DNA of 64,000 nt from SIG603 sp964369225 (GCA_964369225.1 CAYJER010000006.1:1-64000); one strand, 5' to 3'. Positions 35,316-44,344 are shown, counted from the first letter of the stretch. Notes: a model not told the origin generated them from the sequence alone. Program-made: numbers and translations.

Positions 35316-38300
35316 TTATTTTTCTACAAACACAGCTTTAAGCACTATATCTGTGTTAATTTCATAAAAATATACAGAACTTGTACTTACTGTTGCACCA
35401 TTTTCATCTATCCAGTGCGAGAATACATAGCCATCAGCTGGCTCTGCCACTGCTTTTCTTGTGATTTCTTTCATTATCTCAACGTCTGAACCCTTAACTG
35501 TTCCTTCTCCGCTTGCAACACTTAAATTAATGTCGTAACGTGTTAAATAGCTTAAATCATCGTCGCCTGTATTGTTACTATATACATTATTTTTCTCAAA
35601 GAACCAGTCGTGAATTAACGCTTTTTGATCCTCATAAGACATTAAGCCCCATCTCTTAGACCATAGGTTATAGTCTGTAATAGTCTCTGTAGGATCTGCC
35701 TTTCTTTCCATATTGATAAATACATTGTCAATTAGTGTGCAGTATTTACCATAACCGAACTCGTCATCTAGTGCATAGTAAAGTGTGTCAAATCTGCCAT
35801 AAGCTGAATTTGGGTCATCCCAATCAATTGTTGTAACAGATGATAGATCGTTAGCCTCTGCATATAGACCTAGTGCTGAATTATGAATATGGTTTGAGAA
35901 TGAATATAGGAAAGTAGTAGTTGTGATACCATTTGCACAGTTAATGAACTGATTGCCTATGATAGAAATATCACGTCCGCCATTCATTTTTAGTCCTTGG
36001 CCAACATTTTCAAATATATTGTCGTGGACTAAAACACCAGCCTTGGCATCGTCTAGGAAGATACCTGCATTCTCAACAGAAGTTGTGTGGTGAATGTTGT
36101 GGAAATAGTTGTTTCTAATTACAGAACCACGATTTAGAGTGTCACGTCCTGTATAGATAGCGCCTTGGTCACCGGCTGTTTGAATAAGTTCGCTGAACTC
36201 GTTAAACTCCATTATGCTTTCAGGTCCTTTAAATTGTATAGCATTGTGAGGAGCTTCTCTAAATGTTGTGTTTGTAACTCTGTTACCTACACCATTAATA
36301 TTTACAGCTGGATTGTAACTCTTATTATAGATAGAGAAATTATAGAAAGTACAGTTTTCAACAAAGTTGTAGCCTCTCTCTAGTATTTCATGCCCGCCAG
36401 CATTTAGTTGAACGCCGCCATTTGTGTTTATCATGTCACACATTTGAAGTCCGTTAAATTTAGCAATCTCTTTCTTTGTTTCGTCAGCGTTATATGAGTC
36501 ATTAATTGAAACTAAAGCTCCACCTATATTATCAATGTCTGCTTTTCTAATAACATTGTTTGTACCGCCCTCTATATTAGCCACGCTGCTGTTAGTGCTT
36601 GAGAAGTCAATTCCTGTAAACATGATATTGTCAGTCTCGTACATATCTAGGAATGTGCTGTCTAGTGTTGGTATAGAAATAGTGTTTGAGCTGTCGTTCA
36701 TGTCTGTTCCTGTAGGAGCAAACAAGTAAAGCATTAGGCTGTCGTCCTCTGTTTGGTCTATATACCACTCGCCTGCAATGTCTAGCTCTTCTATTAAATT
36801 GTATACATAGAAGTTCATCTTTGCCTTTGGCTCGTATTGGCTTACTAAGCCTGATGTAATTTTGTCTCCGTCAACTGAACCCATAGGAACTGTTTGGTCT
36901 GAATATACTTGACCCCAATATCCTGACATCCATGCGCCATAATCGCCGCCTATTGATTGTGACCAACTAGCAAGTTTTGAGGCTGAAAGTGAACTACTTG
37001 AGAATACGAATGTATCGTCTTCCATGCCTGGGATATACTCAAAGGCTGGGTCTGATTGCCATTCACGTGGATTTTCACCATCGTCATAGATAGTAGTAGT
37101 TTGAATGTAATCAGTGTTTGGATATCTTGAAAGAGTTAGTGGGTCTCCGTTAAACACTACAGAGAAGTAAGGCAATGAGAAGTTCCACTCGCCAAAAGCC
37201 TCTGGGAATTGTTTTAGACCGCCTGCACTATGTCCTACAACTTGTAGGTCTCTTTTATCAATTCCAAATTGTGTTAAGTCTATTGTGTAAACTGAATTTA
37301 CTGCACCTGATGGTATTCTGTCATACATTTTATCGTCTACAGTGATTTTTTCCATCATTGTGGTGTCAAATACTGCACCACCAGCAAATGTTACATCCTC
37401 TTCCATGTAGGCTGCATATTTAATAGGCTCTGAAACTGTACCTGAGTCTTGGTCGTTAAGCTCAAGTGAACCTGTGAAAGTGTATATACCCTCTCTAAAG
37501 TAGATAACTACACCTTTATCTGGTAGAAGTCCGTTTAGAACTCTAGCTTCGTCTCTTGCTCTTTCAATGCTTGCATATGGATTTTCGATTGTGCCGTCAC
37601 CGTTTATGTCGTCGCCATTTGTTGCTACAAATATCTCTTGTCCATTCTCGAAAGAATCTGGCTTTACATAAACTTTTACAGTGTCTGTAACGTTTGTTCC
37701 ATCGTCAGATGTTATTGTGATTGTTGCCTCACCATAACCTACACCTGTTATTAAACCATTTTCAACGTGAACAACGCTTTCATCGCTTGACTCCCAAATT
37801 GGTAGTCTTGCAGTTGCATTAGAAGGTGTCATAACCACATTTAAAGCCTTAGACTCGTTTATGTCTATTGTAATATCTTCAAGTTCTGTTACTGGAACCG
37901 AATTATTAACTTGCTGGCTAGGCTCGTCAATTGCTATTACATCTATAATAGGAGAATCTGTTATGTACATGTCTTCTATTTTGAAGTCTTTAACAGTAAT
38001 GTCAATGCTGTCTGACATTCCGCTTTGAGAAGTTACTGTAACTGTTGTTGTTCCCCAGTTTGCACCCTCAAGAGTACCTGTCTCTGATGGATATACTATG
38101 CTTTCGTCTTCTGAAGTATAATATAGTATGTCTGTTGTTTTGTAGTCGTCATACTTTGCATCAATGTCTAAAAGAACTCTTGAAGCATTGTATGTCTCAA
38201 AATAGCCGATTTCTGCTGAATCGTCTACTATATTTATTGTCTCTACAGGGTTTTTCTCTATGATTTGTAGTTTATCGATTGTTGTTACTTCTGTGTCTTT

Positions 38301-40259
38301 TGTTCCGCCATAGACTTTAACAGAAAGTTTATCAAATTCGCTCATACCATCGATTTCGCCAATTTCACGCTCGTCTAGATAAAGTTTTGTGCTTGTGTCG
38401 TTGTTAGCCATATCCCAATAGATAAGTCTCCATTGGCCTAGTCTTCTAATAGGAACTTCTTCTGCCTTTTCTACTCCGTCAACACAAGTTATCACTTGAT
38501 ATCTTGTTTGGTTTCCTGGTAATGATCTTAAACCAATGTAATCGCCCTCACTGTTTGACAAAATTAAATCAGTTGTAGCAGTTACATTTTGAACTTCAAG
38601 CCATGCTAAAGACACGATTTTATCGTTTATATCTTGTGGGAATGTGTAAATAGTCTCTGCTTGATATTTACCGTTTACTAATTCGTACTCTATAGTTGTA
38701 CCGAATTTGTCTAGGTAATAATCGAATGGATCTTCACCAAAAGGAGTATTAATTACACCCTTGTTTACTGTTCCTGAAACTGTGTAGAATGGGTTAAGTT
38801 CAGCCTCGTTCTCTTCAAAGTTGTATTCTGTGTGATTTTCTAAGTTTACTTCAAGAGCTGTCATAGAATCTCTAAGTTCTGTTAAGGCTGTTTGAACTTC
38901 TGCCTCTGAACTGTCTTCTGTCAATTGCTCGGCTGCTGTAATTTTAGCCTTGAAAGTATCTACGGTTTCACCTGCTACTAGGTCGTTTTCAAAAATACCT
39001 TTAGCAAATAATATTTCATCTTGCAAGTCTATGAAAAGTTGAGTTACTTTGCTTGTGTAAGCCTCATTACTTCTTAATATAGCACCGGCTTTTTCGCCAT
39101 CAATAGCCTTAAGCCTAACTTGAACATTTGCTTCTTCATATACTCCGCCACCTACATATTGTGGGTTAGTTACACAAGTTTCCCATGTTTGTCCTGCATT
39201 TATGCTAAACTCATAGTCAGTAGCATTAGGGACGTCTGCCAAAGGAGTAAATCCTATAGTGTCGTTATTGTCGTCTACCACTGCATTAGTTGGTGCATTT
39301 GGCACAGAAACTGTCTCGCCATTGTATGAGATTGACAAGTCGTCGAAATAATACTTGTTGCTCTCTGGAGTTGTAGACCATGAATCTTGACAACTTACAA
39401 AGTCAAAACCTGATGACGCACCCTTATAAACTTCTGTTCCGTCAATAGAAATTACAACGTTTTCTCCATCGCTATAGTCATAAACGAACTGATGCCAACC
39501 CTCTGATCTTTTAACCTCTGTATTGTAAGAAGTACCATTCTTGACTCTCATTTGATAATAAGTCTTATCATTAAGTTTTATCGAGAATTTTTCTGTATTG
39601 TTATTAACTCCTCCTGTGCCTGTACCAGCTTTAGAGTTGCTAACATTAAACTGCATTTGTTCTGTTCCACCATACATTGGGTCATAGAACCAAACGCTTA
39701 AAACTGCATTTTCATAATATTTTTGTAAATTTAATGTATAGTTAAATTTCTTAGTGGAGTCTCCGTAAAATGCCACTACAGAGTTGCCACTTCTTGAAAC
39801 ATCATCAAAATGGCCTATGTTACCTATACCTTTTGACCACTTTTTAACCTCGTCTGCATCCTCAAAATCATAGATAATTCCTGTATTCGCTGTGAATGCG
39901 ACATCGTTGAATAATGGGTCGAATTCTGATTGATCAAGCGCCTCTTGTTTAAGTCTAACGGCTACTTGTCCTACAGCGTAGTCTCCCTCTGGAATTGGTT
40001 GTGGGTTAGATGTACAATCCGCCCAACCGCCAACACCTGCTGTCAGTGAATACTCATAGTTTGTGTAACTTTCCTTGCCCTCTATCGGCATAAACCCTAT
40101 CATATTCTCTAAATCATATGTAATAGGATTTGAAGGTGTTAACTGTGAACTTGTCTCTTGTGCGATAGTTTGAATTACAGGGGCTGCTGTAACTAAACCT
40201 GATGTTAGCAAGGCAGTTGCCAATGCTAGTGACGAAATTCGTTTAAAAAGATTTTTCAT
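35316..40259 (-). CDS. Very large secreted right-handed beta-helix protein, GH141-like
   Basis: A 1647-residue exported protein with signal peptide (1-25). Order: lectin-like module (about 110-320) with VLSVWFYDP and RSEGWHQFVYDY; a FIVAR-like helical stretch (about 415-470); a second concanavalin-like module; two Ig-like Big_2 segments, the second with GLITGVGYGEATITI (about 865); then a parallel beta-helix catalytic-type region starting EIFVATNGDDINGDGTIENP (about 880) to about 1450; and a C-terminal bacterial repeat ending VLKAVFVEK. The start of the helix region resembles glycoside hydrolase family 141. Activity is not proven. No dockerin or wall anchor is seen. Direct repeats resembling an activator site precede its promoter. 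Confidence 0.8.
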   Translation of the reverse strand: MKNLFKRISSLALATALLTSGLVTAAPVIQTIAQETSSQLTPSNPITYDLENMIGFMPIEGKESYTNYEYSLTAGVGGWADCTSNPQPIPEGDYAVGQVAVRLKQEALDQSEFDPLFNDVAFTANTGIIYDFEDADEVKKWSKGIGNIGHFDDVSRSGNSVVAFYGDSTKKFNYTLNLQKYYENAVLSVWFYDPMYGGTEQMQFNVSNSKAGTGTGGVNNNTEKFSIKLNDKTYYQMRVKNGTSYNTEVKRSEGWHQFVYDYSDGENVVISIDGTEVYKGASSGFDFVSCQDSWSTTPESNKYYFDDLSISYNGETVSVPNAPTNAVVDDNNDTIGFTPLADVPNATDYEFSINAGQTWETCVTNPQYVGGGVYEEANVQVRLKAIDGEKAGAILRSNEAYTSKVTQLFIDLQDEILFAKGIFENDLVAGETVDTFKAKITAAEQLTEDSSEAEVQTALTELRDSMTALEVNLENHTEYNFEENEAELNPFYTVSGTVNKGVINTPFGEDPFDYYLDKFGTTIEYELVNGKYQAETIYTFPQDINDKIVSLAWLEVQNVTATTDLILSNSEGDYIGLRSLPGNQTRYQVITCVDGVEKAEEVPIRRLGQWRLIYWDMANNDTSTKLYLDEREIGEIDGMSEFDKLSVKVYGGTKDTEVTTIDKLQIIEKNPVETINIVDDSAEIGYFETYNASRVLLDIDAKYDDYKTTDILYYTSEDESIVYPSETGTLEGANWGTTTVTVTSQSGMSDSIDITVKDFKIEDMYITDSPIIDVIAIDEPSQQVNNSVPVTELEDITIDINESKALNVVMTPSNATARLPIWESSDESVVHVENGLITGVGYGEATITITSDDGTNVTDTVKVYVKPDSFENGQEIFVATNGDDINGDGTIENPYASIERARDEARVLNGLLPDKGVVIYFREGIYTFTGSLELNDQDSGTVSEPIKYAAYMEEDVTFAGGAVFDTTMMEKITVDDKMYDRIPSGAVNSVYTIDLTQFGIDKRDLQVVGHSAGGLKQFPEAFGEWNFSLPYFSVVFNGDPLTLSRYPNTDYIQTTTIYDDGENPREWQSDPAFEYIPGMEDDTFVFSSSSLSASKLASWSQSIGGDYGAWMSGYWGQVYSDQTVPMGSVDGDKITSGLVSQYEPKAKMNFYVYNLIEELDIAGEWYIDQTEDDSLMLYLFAPTGTDMNDSSNTISIPTLDSTFLDMYETDNIMFTGIDFSSTNSSVANIEGGTNNVIRKADIDNIGGALVSINDSYNADETKKEIAKFNGLQMCDMINTNGGVQLNAGGHEILERGYNFVENCTFYNFSIYNKSYNPAVNINGVGNRVTNTTFREAPHNAIQFKGPESIMEFNEFSELIQTAGDQGAIYTGRDTLNRGSVIRNNYFHNIHHTTSVENAGIFLDDAKAGVLVHDNIFENVGQGLKMNGGRDISIIGNQFINCANGITTTTFLYSFSNHIHNSALGLYAEANDLSSVTTIDWDDPNSAYGRFDTLYYALDDEFGYGKYCTLIDNVFINMERKADPTETITDYNLWSKRWGLMSYEDQKALIHDWFFEKNNVYSNNTGDDDLSYLTRYDINLSVASGEGTVKGSDVEIMKEITRKAVAEPADGYVFSHWIDENGATVSTSSVYFYEINTDIVLKAVFVEK

Positions 40260-40291
40260 TGTGTCCTCCTAAAAAATAATTTATTGCTATA

Positions 40292-40320
40292 ATTATATAA
40301 TTATTTGTTCTAAAATTCAA
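40292..40320 (-). promoter_or_regulatory. Promoter of the GH141-like gene
   Basis: Minus strand: TTGAAT (40315-40320), 17-base spacer, TATAAT (40292-40297). The ATG at 40259 follows TAGGAGGACACA. Confidence 0.65.
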
Positions 40321-40338
40321 TAGTTCGATGTAACAAAA

Positions 40339-40378
40339 AACGCTATAAATGTAACAAATAACGCTATCTTTTAACGCT
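40339..40378 (-). promoter_or_regulatory. Candidate operator: three AGCGTT direct repeats
   Basis: Minus-strand AGCGTT occurs at 40373-40378, 40360-40365 and 40339-40344, spaced 13 and 21 bases. The two proximal copies sit in a longer 21-base tandem repeat including TTTGTTACA. They lie just upstream of the -35 box, where an activator would bind. A 21-22-base direct-repeat period is typical of LytTR-family regulators, but the core match is imperfect. Confidence 0.45.
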
Positions 40379-40518
40379 ACAAATATTATTGCACAAATTT
40401 TATATTAATTTTTTGTACAATTTGCTGTGCATAATTCAAAAACGCTTTTTATTAAAATATATAAATTTTTTAGGTGCGACCCTCTTATCTGGGAACTTAA
40501 ACAAACTTAATGCTTATT

Positions 40519-40829
40519 TGTAGGGGAGGGTCTCTGTGCCCTCCCGAAACCTAGAGTTTATCCATACCTCTCGGGAGGGCACGGAGACCCTCCCCTACAA
40601 TATTTAAACAAATTTAGGTTTTTCTACAGTGTGAGGCGGATATTATCCAGACGTGTTGATTAGGAAAATTCAGCCATGTAGGGGCGGATATTATCCGCCT
40701 AAAAAGTCCGTAATTTTGTCTAAATTTCACAGGCGGATAATATCCGCCCCTACATGGTTTGTGAAATTTTACAAATTAAATTTAATCAAAAAAACGTAAT
40801 CAACACGTCTGGATATTATCCGCCCCTAC
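40519..40829. repeat. Composite region: class E palindrome next to a class A composite
   Basis: Fills the middle of the 655-base gap 40260-40914. Class E palindrome 40519-40599 (arms GGGAGGGTCTCTGTGCCCTCCC-like, ends TTGTAGGGG) followed by a class A palindrome 40677-40754 framed by outer arms GACGTGTTGATTAG and TAATCAACACGTC, which match. The rest of the gap holds the promoter and operator at 40292-40378 and the terminator at 40876. Confidence 0.82.
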
Positions 40830-40875
40830 TTTAATTTTGTGTAATATTTTTATAATTCTCCTTTTTGGGACAAAA

Positions 40876-40903
40876 TAAAGAGAGTAGCCTAAACTACTCT
40901 CTA
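40876..40903 (-). terminator. Terminator of the cohesin anchor gene
   Basis: Minus strand: AGAGAGTAG, loop, CTACTCTCT, then TTATTTTG. Starts 12 bases after the stop codon at 40915. Confidence 0.8.
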
Positions 40904-40914
40904 AAATTAATCAA

Positions 40915-41664
40915 TTATTTACCGTATCTTGTGCCGTTGCCTTTGTCGTTTTTCTTAACAACTACTACAACTATAACAACTACTAAAACAATAGCTACTG
41001 CAATTGCGGCTACTATCCACCACTGCATGCCCATTATTAATAGCTCTGTAGAATCGCCCTCACTTGCTGTTTCGCCTGTTGAAGAAGTTGTATTTGTTGG
41101 GTCTTCACTAACTAATCCACCCTCTATTGTTACTATACCTTCTGCAACGTCAAATGTTTGGTTTTCTACAGCCATATTGAATACGTCTTCAGGGTTATAT
41201 ACTATTTCAATGTCGTAATCGCCTGAATATGCAGTCTCTAAAACTTCAAATTTAAGTGTAGCATATACTACTTCTGGCTCTGAAATATCTTCAAAACCGT
41301 TCATCCAGTTAATAACAAAACCTGATTCAAGCGGATCAGAAATACTTAAAAACTGCCCTGTCATTTGCTCGCTGTTAAAGTCAACCTCTGTAAGCTTTAA
41401 TGCTTTTTCATTAAAACCTATATGTAGCTTCATAGATGTAATACCAGGGTTATTTACAAGAGTTACATCAACATCAATTGTGTCACCAGGCTCGGCAGTT
41501 ACTTTTTCTACTGCGATTGTTGGGTTCTCGTATGAACCGTCGTTCTCTGTTGATGGATTATCAAATATAGGCAAAGCTGCTGCTCCTACATTTAATACTG
41601 CTGTCATCATAAGCATAGTAGTAGCTACTACCACCGCAATTTTTTTCTTAATTTTCTTTATCAT
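40915..41664 (-). CDS. Membrane-anchored single-cohesin protein
   Basis: A 249-residue protein: signal peptide (about 1-30), one cohesin domain (about 45-185) with AEPGDTIDVDVTLVNNPGITSMKLHI, a Thr/Ser/Glu linker, then a transmembrane helix (about 210-233) and a short basic tail KKNDKGNGTRYGK. It would display one cohesin on the outer face of the membrane, the role of an anchoring scaffoldin. The cohesin resembles that in the protein at 33115-35082 (shared DNPG/NNPG and NWV/NWM strands), so the two may share binding specificity. The ATG at 41664 follows GGAGGTAACAGA. It is monocistronic. Confidence 0.87.
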   Translation of the reverse strand: MIKKIKKKIAVVVATTMLMMTAVLNVGAAALPIFDNPSTENDGSYENPTIAVEKVTAEPGDTIDVDVTLVNNPGITSMKLHIGFNEKALKLTEVDFNSEQMTGQFLSISDPLESGFVINWMNGFEDISEPEVVYATLKFEVLETAYSGDYDIEIVYNPEDVFNMAVENQTFDVAEGIVTIEGGLVSEDPTNTTSSTGETASEGDSTELLIMGMQWWIVAAIAVAIVLVVVIVVVVVKKNDKGNGTRYGK

Positions 41665-41963
41665 TCTGTTACCTCCATAAACTTTTGCTGTGTTTGATTT
41701 TAATTTCACAACAATTCTATATATTTAGCCTTAATTTTAACACATATATTTTCATATTACAATATAAAATATATGAATTTTATTTTTTGTAACACATTCC
41801 AAAAGAAATAGTATATTATTGTGGTAATTTTACAAAAACATCAGAACAATTAGTCTACTTTTTCTTACTCCTTGTGTATATCCTACTATCATCGGTTAAA
41901 CCGACAAGATAATCTATGCTAGTATCTTAATAGATTGAATGTATGTCTACAAAAAATAAAAGA
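41665..41963. other. Intergenic region without recognised feature
   Basis: AT-rich leader of the cohesin anchor gene. I can see no convincing promoter pair, no repeat of the window families and no open frame. A short inverted repeat around 41898 (TCGGTTAAACCGA) is present but lacks a T tract. Confidence 0.5.
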
Positions 41964-41992
41964 CCGAAAATCGGTCTTTTATTTGTATGTTC
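41964..41992. terminator. Bidirectional terminator after the 58-residue gene
   Basis: AAAGACCGA, loop, TCGGTCTTT with T-rich sequence on both strands (TTTTATTTG on plus, TTTTATTTTTTG on minus). It lies 4 bases beyond the minus-strand small gene stop. Confidence 0.8.
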
Positions 41993-41995
41993 TAT

Positions 41996-42172
41996 TTAAT
42001 TTGTTTCAATATATATGTCTTCGCAGGCAAGTGATGTTGCAATGAGTCCACGCAAACCAACTGCTATTTTTTCATCGTCCTTAATGCTTTCATCAGATAA
42101 AATTTTTATAACTTTATCTATTCCTGCTACCGCCTCAATATACATTGAATTAAAATTTTTGCTATCCGCCAT
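41996..42172 (-). CDS. Small uncharacterised protein, 58 residues
   Basis: Short gene supported by a strong AAAGGAGAG site 4-8 bases before the ATG at 42172, a full-length frame of acidic soluble character (MADSKNFNSMYIEAV...) and a perfect terminator directly after the stop. The protein looks all-helical, with DKVIKILSDESIKDDEKIAV in the centre. I do not recognise the family. It is divergent from the tRNA pair that starts at 42362. Confidence 0.7.
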   Translation of the reverse strand: MADSKNFNSMYIEAVAGIDKVIKILSDESIKDDEKIAVGLRGLIATSLACEDIYIETN

Positions 42173-42297
42173 TTTTCTCTCCTTTAACTTTTAACTAATT
42201 TTCACAAGGTTTTATAGTGCCAACTAAACTCACAACCACTATATATAGTATATGTTGAAACAAAACCACTTATTCGATTATTTTTTCAGAAAAACTA

Positions 42298-42326
42298 TTG
42301 ACAAAACGCTAAAAATATAATAAAAT
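42298..42326 (+). promoter_or_regulatory. Promoter of the tRNA pair
   Basis: TTGACA (42298-42303), 17-base spacer, TAAAAT (42321-42326), about 35 bases before tRNA-Met. A TATAAT at 42316 would leave a spacer of only 12. Confidence 0.6.
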
Positions 42327-42361
42327 AATTAAGCGTTATCGATTAGATAACACACAGATAT

Positions 42362-42438
42362 GGCGGCATAGCTCAGTTGGCTAGAGCATTCGGTTCATAC
42401 CCGGAGTGTCGATGGTTCAAGTCCATTTGCCGCTACCA
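42362..42438 (+). tRNA. tRNA-Met (CAT), elongator
   Basis: 77 bases including an encoded CCA. Acceptor GGCGGCA pairs with TGCCGCT (G1-T72 wobble, as in Bacillus elongator tRNA-Met), D-arm GCTC/GAGC, anticodon loop TTCATAC with CAT, T-loop TTCAAGT. The GG start with wobble and no initiator GGG/CCC anticodon-stem pairs argue for the elongator form. Confidence 0.95.
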
Positions 42439-42443
42439 TATTC

Positions 42444-42518
42444 GGCCCGTTGGTCAAGCGGTTAAGACACCGCCCTTTCACGGCGGTAACACGAGTTCGA
42501 TTCTCGTACGGGTCACCA
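42444..42518 (+). tRNA. tRNA-Glu (TTC)
   Basis: 75 bases including encoded CCA. Acceptor GGCCCGT/ACGGGTC, anticodon stem CCGCC/GGCGG with loop CTTTCAC (TTC anticodon), T-loop TTCGATT. It follows tRNA-Met by 5 bases, so the two are co-transcribed. Confidence 0.95.
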
Positions 42519-42519
42519 T

Positions 42520-42549
42520 CAAAGAGCCTTTTTTAAGGTTCTTTTTTTA
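42520..42549 (+). terminator. Terminator of the tRNA pair
   Basis: AAGAGCCTT, T-rich loop, AAGGTTCTT then TTTTT, directly after the tRNA-Glu CCA. Confidence 0.8.
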
Positions 42550-42717
42550 CATCTAATGTCAATAGCAAGCGTTTTAACGTTTAACCCTTACCTTGTATAT
42601 GTAGTATAACATATAAATCTTATTCCATATGTAGTATTGTGTCGAATAAAAAAAAATATTTAAAAGTTTTGAAAAAAAAGATATAATACGGTATTATTTT
42701 AAAGGAGTGACTGTTTT

Positions 42718-43203
42718 ATGAAAAAATTATTGGTTTTATTGTCGATACTTGTAATGAGCTTTAGCCTTAGTGCTTGTATGACTGCAACAACGCAGCAAGC
42801 TGCTACATTGACTATTGAAGAGGGCAAGGCTGAAACAAGTGCTGAAGATTATGAAAAAAATCTTGATGGACTTGTTGACTATATGGAAGATAATCAGCTT
42901 ATCGCTGGAGACGGAAAAGAAATGGCAGCCGATTTAATAGGAGCTACTGAAGGTTTAAAATTCTTTTACGCTACAGAAACAGCTCAATTCAGCTGTGAGT
43001 TATATGAATACGATTTAGAAAATTTAACTGATATAGGCACTCAAACAATTGACTCTATAAAAGAGAACGGCAGTTTTATGTCATTAGGCAACGAAATTAG
43101 TGCAGTTATTAACGAAAAATTCGTTATGGTATTTAGCACTGTATCCGGCGAAGATTTAACATTTACTGATAAAGTGAATGACAAATTTAATGAATTTAAA
43201 TAA
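42718..43203 (+). CDS. Putative lipoprotein of unknown function
   Basis: 161 residues with a lipoprotein signal peptide, KLLVLLSILVMSFSLSAC, Cys at about residue 20. The mature domain (about 110 residues) contains GLVDYMEDNQLI and FVMVFSTVSGEDLTFTDKVNDKF; I do not recognise its family, although a short secreted domain of this type is common in clostridial lipoproteins. The ATG follows AAAGGAGTGACTGTTTT. It is monocistronic with its own terminator 4 bases after the stop. Confidence 0.75.
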   Translation: MKKLLVLLSILVMSFSLSACMTATTQQAATLTIEEGKAETSAEDYEKNLDGLVDYMEDNQLIAGDGKEMAADLIGATEGLKFFYATETAQFSCELYEYDLENLTDIGTQTIDSIKENGSFMSLGNEISAVINEKFVMVFSTVSGEDLTFTDKVNDKFNEFK

Positions 43204-43207
43204 TATT

Positions 43208-43235
43208 AAAAGACAGGTTTTAGCCTGTCTTTTTT
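43208..43235 (+). terminator. Terminator of the lipoprotein gene
   Basis: AAAAGACAGG, loop TTTTAG, CCTGTCTTTTTT. Confidence 0.9.
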
Positions 43236-43304
43236 GTTTATATTTTTTTCGTGATGTCGAGGACGCCATCCCCTACATTAATTCGTGCGTTTTAAGGAAT
43301 TTCC

Positions 43305-43373
43305 TTTTAATTAAAAAATCCGCAAGGATTTTCGCATAAACTTTTCACTATTCACTATTCACTATTCACTAAA
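43305..43373 (-). repeat. Terminator-type repeat 3' of the dnaI-like gene
   Basis: Copy of the second repeat family. On the minus strand: tandem TAGTGAA units, then ATCCTTGCGGAT hairpin and a T tract. It begins 2 bases after the stop at 43376. This copy has three TTCACTA units, more than other copies. Confidence 0.75.
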
Positions 43374-43375
43374 CT

Positions 43376-44344
43376 CTAAATTTTATCTTCTAGTTTTTTA
43401 ACTGCCCTTAAATCTTTTCCAACAAACTGTAGAACTCTGTACGCTCCAAAAAATCTTGAAATCATTCTTTCACCGTATCTTTGTTGCAATTCTTTTGAAT
43501 CTAAATTTGTGCTTATGATTGTGGGGTTGTTTTTCATTATTCTTGTGTTGATTATGTCATAAATTATAGATTGAGTGTAGTTCGAGTTAAATTCTGTACC
43601 TAAATCGTCTAAAATCAACAAATCACATGTATTAAGAGAATTAATAGACTCTAAATTATTTGTGAAACGCTCTTTTTCTATTAAAAGAGTGAACGACTGC
43701 ACACTACCATAAACCACAGTGAAACCCTTTGATATAGCCACCTTTGCAATTGAAAGACTTAAATGTGTCTTTCCAAGTCCTGTAGCTCCGCAGAAAAGCA
43801 GACTATCAGAATTTTTTGAGAATTTACTAGCGTACTCTCTGCAAAAATTATAGGTCTTAAGCATTAGATTTTTTTGTGCTGGTGTAAATTTCTCGAGGTA
43901 AGAAAGATTATAATTCTCGAAACTTGAATTTTCTAAATGTGTCAATGAATTAAGCTCGTCAAAAGAGATTTGCTTAAGTAGATTCCTATGACAGTCGCAG
44001 ATATAGCCATTTTTATAGCCTGTGTCAGAACAATTAGCGCATGTGTATTGTGGTGTGATGTCTTCTTGTGTTAGGTTTGCAAGAGTTAAAATCTCTTGAA
44101 ACTCTTTTTGTTTGGCTAAATTAATGTCTCTTAATTTTTCAAGCTCTACTCTTACATTGGCACCAGACAAGACAGCCCTTGCTATTTGGCTAGATGTACT
44201 TTGCAGATATCTTTCAATTTCAAAAGCTTTTGGGTAACCCTGTATGAATTTTTGATATTTTTTGTCGGCATTTAGCTGTGCATCTCTTTTTCTTTGTGCC
44301 AAAATTTTACTAGCCTTTAAATATACTTCTTCTTTATAGCTCAT
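43376..44344 (-). CDS. DnaI/DnaC-type helicase loader ATPase
   Basis: A 322-residue AAA+ protein likely loading the replicative helicase. Walker A is FCGATGLGKTHLS, Walker B LLILDDLGTEF, and the sensor region is PTIISTNLDSKEL. A Cys cluster near residues 105-125 (YTCANCSDTGYKNGYICDCH) is the zinc-binding site found in DnaI-type loaders. It overlaps the dnaD-like gene stop by one base, so the two form an operon, the usual pairing in clostridia. Confidence 0.88.
   Translation of the reverse strand: MSYKEEVYLKASKILAQRKRDAQLNADKKYQKFIQGYPKAFEIERYLQSTSSQIARAVLSGANVRVELEKLRDINLAKQKEFQEILTLANLTQEDITPQYTCANCSDTGYKNGYICDCHRNLLKQISFDELNSLTHLENSSFENYNLSYLEKFTPAQKNLMLKTYNFCREYASKFSKNSDSLLFCGATGLGKTHLSLSIAKVAISKGFTVVYGSVQSFTLLIEKERFTNNLESINSLNTCDLLILDDLGTEFNSNYTQSIIYDIINTRIMKNNPTIISTNLDSKELQQRYGERMISRFFGAYRVLQFVGKDLRAVKKLEDKI

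Noticed and set aside
41898..41910. Inverted repeat TCGGTTAAACCGA as a terminator or operator
   Set aside because: No T tract, no adjacent promoter, single copy; insufficient support.
42316..42321. TATAAT as the -10 box for the tRNA pair
   Set aside because: Spacing of 12 from TTGACA is too short; TAAAAT at 42321 gives 17.
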